DNA of 64,000 bases from Struthio camelus. Its lineage: Eukaryota > Chordata > Aves > Struthioniformes > Struthionidae. Of the stretch, positions 25,395 to 34,962 are shown piece by piece. A model generated the notes under the pieces. It was not told the origin of the DNA and did not search any database. It worked only from the letters and a program-made list of their open reading frames with translations. Each line of letters opens with the position of its first letter. Position 1 is the stretch's first letter. The DNA is taken from contig NC_090982.1 of assembly GCF_040807025.1 (NCBI RefSeq), positions 79,773,931 to 79,837,930 of the forward strand. The letters run 5' to 3'. The position numbers and the translations under genes are program-made.

Positions 25395-26826
25395 CACAGA
25401 ACCATAGAATCACAGAATGGTTGAGGTTGGAAGGGACCTCTGGAGATCATCTAGCAGGGATCTCAAGAGATCTCAAGCAGGGTCACCAGAACACATTGCC
25501 CAGGATCCTGTCCAGACGGCTTTTGAATATCTCCAGGGAAGGAGAATCCACAGCCTCCCTGGCGACGTGTGCCAGTGCTCTGTCACCCTCACAGGAAAGA
25601 AGTTTTTCCTCATATTCAGATGGAACCTCCTGTGTTTCAGTTTGTGCCCATTGCCTCTCGTCCTGTCCCTGGGCACCACGGAGAAGAGTCTGGCCCCATC
25701 CTCTTGACACTCCCCCTTCAGATACTTGCACACATTGATAAGATCCTCCCTGAGCCTCCTCTTCTCCAGGCTGAACAGGCCCAGCTCTCTCAGCCTTTCA
25801 TCATAGGAGATGCCTCTAGGCCCTTTGCCGGACTCACTCCAGGAGTGCCATGTCTCTCTTGTCCTGGGGAGCCCAGAATTGGACACAGGACTCCAGGTGA
25901 GGCCTCCCCAGGGCTGAGGAGAGGGGCAGGATCACCTCCCTCCACCTGCTGGCAACACTCTGCCTAATGCACCCCAGGAGACCATTGGCCTTCTTGGCCA
26001 CAAGGGCACATTGCTGGCTCACGCTCAACTTGTTGTCCACCAGCACTCCCAGGTCCTTCTCGGCAGAGCTGCTTTCCTGCAGGTCAACCCCCAGCCTGTA
26101 CTGGTGCATGGGGTTATTCCTCCCTAGGTGCAGGTTCCTGCACTTGCCTTGGTTGAACTTCATGAGGTTCCTCTCCACCCAGCTCTCCAGCCTGTCCAGG
26201 TCCCTCCCAATGGCAGCACAGCCACCTGGTGTGTCAGCCACTTCCCCCAGTTTAGTATCATCAGCAAACTTGCTGAGGGTGCCCTCTGTCCCTTCCTCCA
26301 GGTCATTGAGGAATATATTGAACAAGACTGGACCCAGGACTGACCCCTGGGGGACACCGCTAGCCACAGGCCTCCAACTTGACTCCACACCACTGACCAC
26401 AACCCTCTGAGCTCTGCCCTCCAGCCAGTTCTCAATCCACTTCACCGTCCACTCGTCTAACCCACACTTCCTGAGCTTACTTAGGAGGATGCGATGGGAG
26501 ACAGTGTCAAAAGCCTTGCTGAAGTCCAGGTAGACAACATCCACTGCTCTCCCCTCATCTACCCAGCCAGTCATTCCGTCATAGAAGGCTATCAGGTTGG
26601 TTAAGCATGACTTCCCCTTGGTGAACCCATGTTGACACTCCTGATTACCTTCTTGTCCTCCATATGCTTAGAGATGGCCTCCAGGAGGAGCTGTTCCATC
26701 ACCTTGCCAGGGATGGAGGTGAGGCTGACAGGCCTGTAGTTTCCTGGCTCCTCCTTCTTACCCTTTTTGAAGACTGGAGTGACACTGGCTTTTTTCCAGG
26801 CCTCGGGCACCTCTCCTGTTCTCCAA
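25395..26826 (-). mobile_element. CR1 LINE retrotransposon, 5'-truncated, reverse transcriptase domain to 3' end
   Basis: CR1 is a non-LTR retrotransposon that copies itself by target-primed reverse transcription and is usually 5'-truncated. The 3' end is at the left, where the plus strand shows the complement of the ATTCTATG/ATTCTGTG tail. Reading leftward from about 26826, the protein begins inside the RT domain (PEAWKKASVTPVFKKG, NYRPVSLTS). It continues with [17 protein letters not shown] and the catalytic FADD, at residues 15-23, 75-82 and 103-106 of the 246-codon open stretch 26574-25834. It then runs into the conserved C-terminal region ([22 protein letters not shown], in another frame). 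The endonuclease domain and 5' UTR are missing. At least two frame changes are present, near 26.60 kb and near 25.85 kb, so it is dead. It is one of the younger insertions here, judging by the long readable frame. Confidence 0.95.
25834..26574 (-). pseudogene. CR1 reverse transcriptase fragment (broken ORF2)
   Basis: This is the longest open frame in the window, 246 codons. It holds RT core motifs, including the PQGSVLGP block and the FADD catalytic box with both aspartates intact. The frame starts at an internal methionine ([17 protein letters not shown]) only because an upstream frameshift separates it from the preceding RT segment at 26601-26810. It ends early, at the downstream break after the region [15 protein letters not shown]. 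The remaining C-terminal part continues in a different frame at 25886-25473. It belongs to the CR1 insertion and is not a cellular gene. Confidence 0.93.
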
Positions 26827-29749
26827 GCCTAGCATTTACAAATGCCCTTTGAAAACTTTTTGCCATCCATACCAAATTTGATTGTTTGAGTAACTGAGTT
26901 CTGCTGTCCACAGGATCCTGGCTAAATGGCACACTGTCACAATGCTAGTTGCATGAAGGGACAATGGGCAGAGACGTGTAGACTCATTCAAAGCCCAGAT
27001 TGTCTCTTAATAAATGGGATGTCTTATGGACATCTGCCTGGAGTAGGGATGGGGTGGAAGCGAGGGAGGAAATTGTTTCCTCTTGTGTGTGCAAAGGAAG
27101 AGCGGATCTGTGGCTATGTCAAGAAATGCTAATACAGAAATGTGACCCAGGGAAAGGATTCTCTGTTGTCTTAGAGAGACAGAAGTGTGAGTAGTGGTTG
27201 AGGTGTCTGCATGGGACTCTAGAAAGAGTGAAAGCAAACCATGCCTTGTACTTGTGCTGAAGGTTGTCCCCAGCTATTCAGTGGGGATGGGATTGCAGCC
27301 TATTGTAATCACACTGGTGCCAAGGAGCACCTTGGCGAAGGATAGATATTTGACCTTTAATAAACCTTTAGCTTCATTTAACGTGATTTAGCAGCTACAA
27401 ATAAGAGAGGAATCAGCACCAAACAGCCAGTAGCTTTTGAACCTCTGTAATAGAATGTTCCTTGGTCTGCTGTATTCTGGAAAATATGGGCAGGTAGTTA
27501 CAGGCTTTCAGTTTGGCTTGGCCTCTGTCTTCATTTTTGTTCCTTCAGACTGATTTCAGGCTGGGGCTTTTCTTTGGCTTTTTTCCAGACCCATTGATGT
27601 AGTCCCATGCTTAAATAGGCCCACACTGCAAAGCTCTGTTTTGCTTTACAGCATCTGTAGTGTTAATGGGTGAACTTCTTTGGGAAGAAGCGTGGAGCCT
27701 CCAGATAACAAGCAATTATATCTTAAAACAGGGCTGGTATGTTTGGACAGCCCAGAGAAGACTGTTTAATTAACCATAAAGCCATGCTTACATTTGTGCT
27801 TCAGCCCATCCTATTTTAGCCTGCGTCTCCATCAAAACCACAGAGGTGAAAGCAGCAAGTAAACACCACTTAGCTGAGGTACCAGCAGCATTATAACCAC
27901 AGCAGTACTTTATTCCCCTCCATATCAGTGTAAATTAACCTCCAGCAGGAGATCTGTGCTGTGGTGCCTGCCTCCTTTTTGGAGAGCGGGTTGGAGGCCT
28001 GTTCGTTTTGCCCTGTGCAATTTCATGCATTGGAGTGCACTAGGAGAAGGTTGTGGCCTATGCATAGTCCCTCCGTGTTTCACTGATGGTCCCTGCTGTT
28101 CCTGGTAGCTGGATTCCCCATTCCAGTAACCCCAACTGTGTCTCTGGGGAGTCAAGTATTTTTAGGAGTCCTGACCTGGTCCACATAAATGGCTTTAACA
28201 GTGTTTTCTGATCTCCCCTCAGGAGGTGGTTGCCCTCCTGCACTGGATATTTCATCACCTGTGTATTGAGGATAGATGAGACAAGACTCTGAAATCTTGT
28301 CTCATGATTATCCAACAACAGCCCCCACTTTGTCTCAATGGCTGGGGGTGAAGCTAGCTGGAAGCTCCAGGAATGCAGCTGCCTACTGAGCCTGTGTGAC
28401 TGTGTCCTCATGGGTGGGTAAACCGGGATGTAACTCACAGTGCCAAATGCACTCAGAAAAGTAGCTCCTGCCTCAAGCGGACAGAAGGAAAGGCCCCAGG
28501 GAGCTTGAGTACAAGGAAGTACACCTGGAGGCACATCATGAGGGGAGGACAGCCCCAGAAACAAGGAGGGAAATGGGCAACAACTTTTAGTGCTACCTTT
28601 GCTGTGCCAGAGCTCACTGTGGGAAATTAAGCCTTTCCTATTCGTTGCGGGTTTTTCCCTCTTAAAAAAGTACCTTGGGTGATCTTCACTAGCGCCCCCT
28701 TAGTTCTCAGACTGGCCCAGGTCAGAGGATGAGCGGTTGCTCTAAGCTAGAGGAAAGGGTATGTCTCTATTTGTCCCTTGTGACCCTGCAGCTTGGTGCA
28801 GGCAGCTGGATGGGTTTTGCAGCAGAAATCTCTCCTTAGTGGAGACCTAGTCCTTATTTTTCTAGCTCGGTGACATTTGAAGCCAATTCCTACATCTTTA
28901 GCCTAATGAGCCCTCTATAGACTATATTCTGTGGTAAAGGCAGAGATGGGGTTGATGTATGTGCTCTTCTGTATTTGCCTTTACTTTCAGATTAAAAAGA
29001 AAATGCTGACCATATTCCCTCCTTATATTCTTCACCTGATTTACATTTCATTTATTTCTATAGTCCTGAACTGACATTAGTAACTCATAATAGTAATAAC
29101 AGGAGTTTCTACTAGTAGAATTCCTTCCATCTGTAGAGTTCACATTATGGACAAGCACCATTAGCCCCATTTAGAGATGGATTTAGCTGGTGCAACTTGT
29201 CCAAATGCAGAGGCCCTTGTGAGAATCAGGACGAAAATGCAGAGTCTCCTGATTTCAGCCCCATGCTCAGCTCAACTGATCTCGTACTGCCATTTCAGGG
29301 AAAATTCACTCAAAAGACTAGATGTGAGGGATGCTCAGGAAGAAATTGAACCTCATCTCTAGAGACTGCTGAATTTCACAAGGTTGTCCCAAAGCAGCAA
29401 AAGGAGCAATGTCCCGAGCTTTGGCCTCTATACTTATCAGCATGAAAAAACCATGAGCGTGAAATCAAACAACAGGCTTCAAATGGGAGCTACAATGACT
29501 CTAATTTGTATGTACCGTTATTTGATCTTCTAACCTACTAGGTTTAAGGTAAACCACGGTGGAATATCAAGCAGGCATTAAATGAAACAGTGTCATTAAT
29601 TCAATCCAATGAGATATGTTTTATATAACAAAGGGATTTGTTCTGATACTCAAACAATGTATATTAATGAAAGAGTCGAAATAGATTCATTTTGTTCTCA
29701 AAGCAAACACATTAAGGAAAGCCATCAAGAAGTAAAGAACATGGCATTT
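26827..29749. other. Non-coding stretch, no gene seen
   Basis: Sequence between the large CR1 and the AT-rich block. A 168-codon minus-strand frame (28564-28058) is the longest one here. It has no domain, low-complexity or family signature I can recognise, so I treat it as chance. Confidence 0.5.
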
Positions 29750-29766
29750 TTTTTTTTAAACTGTGC

Positions 29767-29772
29767 TTTATT
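29767..29772 (-). terminator. Candidate distal poly(A) signal AATAAA
   Basis: On the minus strand the sequence CCCTAAATAAAGCACAG contains the canonical hexamer. It is followed about 50-75 nt later by AATGTGTTTGCTTTGAG, a plausible GT/T-rich downstream element. It is the last such hexamer before the AT-rich block ends. Further AATAAA hexamers on the same strand lie at 30389-30394, 30511-30516, 30761-30766, 31158-31163, 31170-31175 and 32775-32780, so alternative polyadenylation is possible. Confidence 0.4.
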
Positions 29773-29892
29773 TAGGGCTAAGCTGGAAAGCGTCATTCAA
29801 TAATTACAGAAGATTACAAGGAGTTTTAGGGAATTGAGAGTGAAAGAGCAGTTGTATGGAACTGCAGCTGCGTTACACATCTGTATGTCCTA

Positions 29893-29990
29893 GCTGTGGG
29901 CTCAGTCTGGCTGTCCTTACTCGGGCAAAATACCCACTAGAACCCAGTGGGAGTTCTGCCAGAGTAAGGACTGTAAGATCAGGCCCAATA
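29893..29990. repeat. Palindromic ancient interspersed repeat, copy 1
   Basis: The arms 29913-29938 and 29946-29971 are 26 nt each and pair with only four mismatches across a 7-nt loop, forming a long hairpin. The sequence TAAGGACTGTAAGATCAGGCCC at the right edge is a motif I know as common in amniote repeats. It behaves like a MITE-type palindrome. Short open frames on both strands encode near-identical peptides here because of the palindrome. Confidence 0.6.
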
Positions 29991-30390
29991 GGGAATTTAA
30001 AAAAAAAAAAAAAAGAGAGAAAGGAAGAAAGACGTTCAAGATCAAGATAAAAAATACTAAGAGAAACAAACAAAAACATTAAAACAGAGTAAAACTGAAT
30101 GAAGAATCAGAAACAATTATCACACTGCTCAGTCAATGCAAACAAGTGTGAGAATGATGTAAATCAAGTTTTAAGACTGAAAATAAATTATAATAAATAT
30201 GATATACTTTAAAATATATGTGTTCTTAAATAATTCATTGTTTTTTCTGAGTCAGATTTTTTAAAGCAATGTCTTATTTTTTAACTGCTCTAAAGTCATT
30301 TACCAAAGATAAATATCGTGCTTTCATTAAATAGTTTTCCTTGTTTTTTCTCTATCATTACAATTAAAAGTCCTACAAAATATGCAAATT

Positions 30391-30398
30391 TATTTACA
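30391..30398 (-). promoter_or_regulatory. TGTAAATA, Pumilio-type element in the candidate 3' UTR
   Basis: The octamer matches the consensus TGTANATA bound by PUM1/PUM2. It overlaps one of the internal AATAAA hexamers. It matters only if the surrounding block really is transcribed from the minus strand. An 8-mer of this composition is not rare in AT-rich DNA. Confidence 0.3.
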
Positions 30399-31146
30399 GA
30401 AAAACAGAGCCAGCATCTTTTTTTTTAAACATCCCCCTGTTTTTCAAAATTCCTTGTAAACAGTTTCAGAAATTCTTCAAAGAGATTGTTTTTTTATGTT
30501 ATTTTTTGTTTTTATTTTTTTATGTTATTTTTTTTTCTTTTTTAAGATTAAGGTTCTAGGCTAACCCCTTGCCCTGAAGGTTTCTAGAGCAAATATGGAA
30601 GCTACTGAAGCATAGGATGATGGGAATTTTGCGGACAGCAGATCATGAAGACATGAAGCATTTAGCTGTGTTTTGTTGTTCAAGTTAGAACTAACGTCTG
30701 ATAAAAAGACAGCTGTTTTGTTTCCCATTTGCATTGTCTACAGAATCGAGTTTTGTTTTGTTTATTTTTTTTTTTTAAATAGCTGGAATGCTTGCAGTTA
30801 AAAAAGCTGCCAAAATAGCCATTTCTCTCCTTTTTCTCCTCGATAAATAACAGCATCCAACAGCAATTGGCAGAGTAGGAATTTATGCTCAATCTAAACT
30901 CTACAAAAATTACAGTTCTACAACATCTTTGTTTTTAGCATTAACGCTAACTTCTATGTAGTATTTTTTTTTGCTTTTTTGTTTTTTATGTTGTCTAATT
31001 TTTTCTATTATATAGGTATTTTAAACTTTCTTTTTTTAAATTCTGTACAACTATTAGGATTTTAAATGGGGAGAGTTAGAAGCATTTACAAACCTTTTTT
31101 GTTTTCCACTTTAATATCAACCATCTTTCCTTTCTCTTCTCTATGC

Positions 31147-31187
31147 CTTTTTATGTATTTATTTATGTATTTATTTATTTACTTTTT
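31147..31187 (+). repeat. TTTA/TGTA tetranucleotide repeat
   Basis: (TTTA)n interspersed with TGTA within the AT-rich block. On the minus strand it supplies several overlapping AATAAA hexamers. Confidence 0.85.
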
Positions 31188-32042
31188 TGCTTTTCATAGA
31201 TATCCATCTTACCTGCCTTTAACAGCGCGATCCTTACGTATTATACAGAAAACCATATGAAAGCTTCATAGACTCTAATTAATGTATAACCAAAGAACCT
31301 CCCAAAGTATCAAAGAACTATTATCTTGCCGTTTTAAAAGCATTTAAGCATTTTTTTTTAAATTTTTACATATTTCATATAATCGCTCTCAAAAACTGTT
31401 TTAGGAACAGCTCAGAGAAAAGGAAAGAACTTCCATATTTTACATACAGCTACAAGTCTGCGGTAAAAAGTTTTGTCCTTTGGTCCCTATATAGCTAAGG
31501 AATGACAGATAAAGATGCTCAGTGACTGTTACCATGGGTCACGCATGGTAACCGCATCCTTGGTGGCAAACAGGCACTCCTTTGTCAGCATCCAGGTTTG
31601 CATCTCCTGTTTGAAGAAAAGCCGCTGTGGTGATATCAGTGTCTCTTCAGAAATCCTGGTTGATCTTGTTCCTGTTCTGATTTTACTTATGTGTTTGTTT
31701 GTTTGTTTCAAGCGCATGTCCTTCGAAGTCAGCAGATGTGATACTTTTCTTGAAGAAATGTTACAGTCTAAACAATCAAAGAGAGAATAAGTCTGAAGTC
31801 TTCAGCTTGATTGATATTTGCTGATATGTCAAAGGTGTAATCCAACAGTTCCCGTTTTTTTTTTTAATATATATATACTTTTTTTTTTCTAAATGTGGCC
31901 CATTCAGCTGCTGCCCTAAAAAATGAAGAAGATCATTGCAAATTAAATCAAAAAGGGGAGGGGGAAGTAGGGAAGGAGGGGTAACTTGGGGGGGAGTAAG
32001 ACCTAAAAAATGAAATAAAATTAAAAACAAGCCTGTTCTTTT

Positions 32043-32114
32043 GGGCCCAATCCTGCTCCTGTTGAAAGTAAAAGGGTGTTTTCTTCTTCCCTTCAATTGG
32101 GACAGGATGGGGCT
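32043..32114. repeat. Palindromic ancient interspersed repeat, copy 2
   Basis: The arm 32050-32066 (ATCCTGCTCCTGTTGAA) pairs with 32092-32108 at 13 of 17 positions. The flanks GGGCCC and GGGGC are similar to the edge of copy 1. It is probably the same or a related family, more decayed. Confidence 0.45.
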
Positions 32115-32145
32115 TCTGGTTTGGTGTTTTGTTTTTTGAGGTATT

Positions 32146-32218
32146 GGCTCTGATTCTGCTCCCACTCACGTCAACAGAAAGATTCTCCTTGACTTCAGTG
32201 AGAACTGGATCAAACCCA
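32146..32218. repeat. Palindromic ancient interspersed repeat, copy 3
   Basis: The arms 32152-32174 and 32189-32211 pair at 17 of 23 positions. The core TTGACTTCAGTGAGAACTGG matches the repeat motif TTGACTTCAATGGGA that is widespread in sauropsid DNA. It lies 31 bp from copy 2. Confidence 0.5.
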
Positions 32219-33562
32219 AAGAAGTGAGCAAGGTAGTCACGATCATGATAGAGAAAAATGCAATTGTTCCCAATAATAACAGTAACAATTCAAAATAGTA
32301 GTAATGTATGTCTATATAAATGCATATCACTATGTATGTACAGATAGCTACATTTTAAGTTATTTTTAAGTGCAACTTCACAATGCCAGATCACAATCTT
32401 GCTTGGTGGGATTTTGTACTGTGAAAGGCATTGAGAAAGAATTATTCTGCATTTTAATGGAGTGCCAACTATGACAGTGTATGAGCTTTCTGCGGAGACA
32501 TAGCTGCCAATAACATCTACTCCTTTGTGAATGTCAGGAAGTAAGACTTTGAACAGGCAATTTATAGGAGGTTAAATAAAAAAAAAAAGACTGTTGGGAT
32601 AAACTTTTTTTTTTTGGCAAAAAAATGTAAAGCTAACATTTCTTAAATAAAAAAGTTATTTAAAAAAATGTAATCATGATCCGACTAGGCTTGACATTTA
32701 AGTAGGATGCTTAATCATTAAGGATTAGCTCTTATCTCTTTCTAGCAAGCAGGTTCTTCTTATACACTCGGTGATTTATTACATCAAGAAACTTAGAAAC
32801 TGCAAAAGGTCCACTCTGGTGGAAAAGTGTCATGCGGAATATCAATCCATGCTGGCAGGTTTTCACACTGTTGGTTCAACAAACAGCAAACCGTACACAG
32901 CAGTCTAAACAATTACAACACCAAAAATAATAATAGAATAAAAAAATAAAAAAACACTCGTCAAGGACCCTTTTTCAGTTGTAAACAAAAAGATGCATTT
33001 TGCTTTTTGATCTGGGTGGGTTTTTTTCCCCACTCAAAACAATCCCTCCCTCCCCTCGAGCAATTAATTTTGGCTGGAGTTGCTGTAATACAGAACCTTA
33101 GAATTAGGAATTCTTGAAAAGGCATACAACGAGGCTTTTCTTGGGGTTGCTTTTTTTGGATTGCTATAGTTTTCAAACTACTGTTACTATCATTACTATT
33201 TTTGGTTTTGTTTTTTAATTTTTGGAGAGTGATTTGAAATATCCTAAGGGAAAAAAAAGGTGTCAATTGAAAAAGGCCCCCAATTCTCCGGAAAAAAAAT
33301 AAAATCACAAGATTTTCAGTGCAAAAAAATTAACCACGCATTTTTTCTCTCTTTTTTTTTCCAAATTATCGGTACAGTTATAACAATCCCATTTTTTTCT
33401 AAAGAATTAGGAATCCATCTTTTTTTTTTTCCTTCTATGTGACATCTAAAGAAGCATAAAATGCTGACGAGAAATCAAACGACAAATAAAGAAACCACTG
33501 CAAGCACCAAAAACGAAACGAAAATGAGCACAGCAAAAAATTGTGGCAGCACAAAGTCAAAA

Positions 33563-33569
33563 AAGGCAC
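33563..33569 (-). promoter_or_regulatory. miR-124 seed match in the candidate 3' UTR
   Basis: On the minus strand GTGCCTT is complementary to the seed of miR-124, the most abundant neuronal microRNA. It lies in the CpG-retaining segment of the block. One seed match in 4.5 kb is close to chance expectation, so this is only a lead. Confidence 0.2.
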
Positions 33570-33875
33570 ATGTGATCATGACTGGCCAATCATCAACTGA
33601 TACAACATCCAAGAAAAATGCTTCAATCACGGCACCTGCACGAAACTTGACGGCATGTCATGCAACCAATTCTTAGCTTGTTACATGACGCCATCATGTC
33701 ACACTTTCAACTTCGAGTTGATTTGAACTTACGGCCTGGGGGACTGTATTCTCCACTTTCATGTCATTACGTGAACTTTTTTCCTAGCTCAGCGCGAGAC
33801 TGTGGTGGATTTGACTGGCTCTTGGTTGGTTTTGTTGGAATTTGATTGAATGACAAAAGAAGAAAAGATTTTTTT

Positions 33876-33904
33876 TATATATATATATATATATTTATAT
33901 ATAG
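33876..33904 (+). repeat. TA dinucleotide repeat
   Basis: TATATA units, about 28 bp, preceded by a T run, inside the AT-rich block. Self-complementary and able to form a cruciform. Confidence 0.9.
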
Positions 33905-34066
33905 TGTGGAAAAGGGGAAAGGTGGGGAAAGAAGATATATATAAAAATAATAATAAAAAAGTTACAAACACAGCATCAGTCAAAAAGCTATAATGAAAAT
34001 ACTTGCCATTAAACTATAGAAAATGAAACAAGAAGGAAAGCAAAACAAACAAACCAAACAGAAATT

Positions 34067-34125
34067 AAAGAAAGAAAGGAAGAAAGGAAGAAAGAAAAGA
34101 AAGAAAGAAAGGAAGAAAAAAAGGA
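34067..34125 (+). repeat. GAAA/GGAA purine microsatellite
   Basis: An uninterrupted 59-bp purine stretch of AAAG and AAGG units. On the minus strand it is a pyrimidine tract about 50 nt upstream of another acceptor-like CTATAG, which complicates placing the start of the proposed UTR exon. Confidence 0.9.
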
Positions 34126-34722
34126 TGGAGGAGGCCTAGCCAGGGACACATACGTAAAACATACACTTAAATGTAGACACACGGTCAACAGTGAACAGTA
34201 ACAGAACATTATGCAGCGGCTGTTGAAGAGAGCATGCACTGAATGAATGAGAGCAGACACAGATCGGTTTGCAAAATCTGAAAAATAAATACATTTGCTG
34301 CCAACCAGGATGCTTTTGTTAGCAGCAGCCTCTCCCACACCACCCCCCGCCCCCAGCCTCCTGGGCTTTGCTAGCCAAGGTCCTCCAGGAGCCTTTCCAT
34401 TTCCTTGGAGGGACTCTGGAGCAGCTACTGCTCTAATTTGATTACATCCCAGAAAGTTAAAGTCATGGGGCGCAATAGACCAAGAGCTGCTCTGCTTTGG
34501 CTATTGAGGAAAAAAAAAAAACACCAAAAGGAGCATCTACTGCTGGTTGCTGCATGTCCATTTAGTGGTTCCTAGGATGGCAGGCTCCAAAATGCAGCAA
34601 TGCTGGTATGACATGGGAAGCAGACTTGTAGGAGGACTTGGATGATGCCATGGTGCCTAAATCAGCATCAGTAAAAGAAGGAAATGCCTTTGGTATTTGG
34701 CTCTGGCCTGAATTTTAAAAAT

Positions 34723-34962
34723 GGAAGAAGAGAAAAGAGAAGAGAAAAGAGAGAGAAGAGAAGAGAAGAGAAGAGAAGAGAAGAGAAGAGAAGAGAAGAG
34801 AAGAGAAGAGAAGAGAAGAGAAGGGAAGGGAAGTGAAGGGAAGGGAAGGGAAGGGAAGGGAAGGGAAGAGAAAAGAAAGGAAGGAGAGGGAAGGGAAGGG
34901 AAGGGAAGGGAAGAGAAAAAAGAGAAAAAAGAGAAAAAAGAGAGAAAAGAAGGAAAGAGAAC
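34723..34962 (+). repeat. 240-bp polypurine pentanucleotide tract (AAGAG/AAGGG/AAAAG)
   Basis: Every base is A or G except one T at 34834. The left half is mainly (AAGAG)n, the middle (AAGGG)n, and the right end AAAAG-like. Mirror-symmetric purine tracts of this length can form triplex (H-) DNA. On the minus strand it is a huge pyrimidine tract lying just upstream of acceptor-like sites. The tract yields spurious E/K/R-rich and S/L/F-rich open frames. Confidence 0.97.

Larger units (their letters stand above)
29750..34277 (-). other. CELF4: Candidate distal 3' UTR terminal exon of the CELF4-like gene
   Basis: This roughly 4.5-kb block differs from its surroundings. It is AT-rich, full of A and T runs, has no coding potential, and yet keeps an unusual number of CpGs at about 33.46-33.80 kb. 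At its upstream edge (minus strand) there is a canonical acceptor with the tract TATTTATTTTTCAG, exon starting at 34277. Alternatives are CCTCAATAG with exon start at 34500, CTATAG near 34015, and TTCAG with exon start at 34707. At its downstream edge is AATAAAGCACAG followed by a T/GT-rich stretch. The donor 39 nt after the CELF4 stop needs a downstream acceptor on this strand, and nothing between 35 and 56 kb looks better. Assignment to CELF4 is inference. An independent non-coding or plus-strand transcript is the main alternative. Confidence 0.45.

Noticed and set aside
25967-26410. 147-codon plus-strand frame
   Set aside because: Antisense of the CR1 reverse transcriptase. Long because CR1 is GC-rich and lacks stops on that strand.
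29873-30079. Similar peptides on both strands suggesting an overlapping gene pair
   Set aside because: Explained by the palindromic repeat, which yields near-identical translations on both strands.
33461-33676. T/N/K-rich 71-codon plus-strand frame
   Set aside because: It is the shadow of the CpG-retaining AT-rich segment read in one frame. The low-complexity peptide is unlikely to be real.
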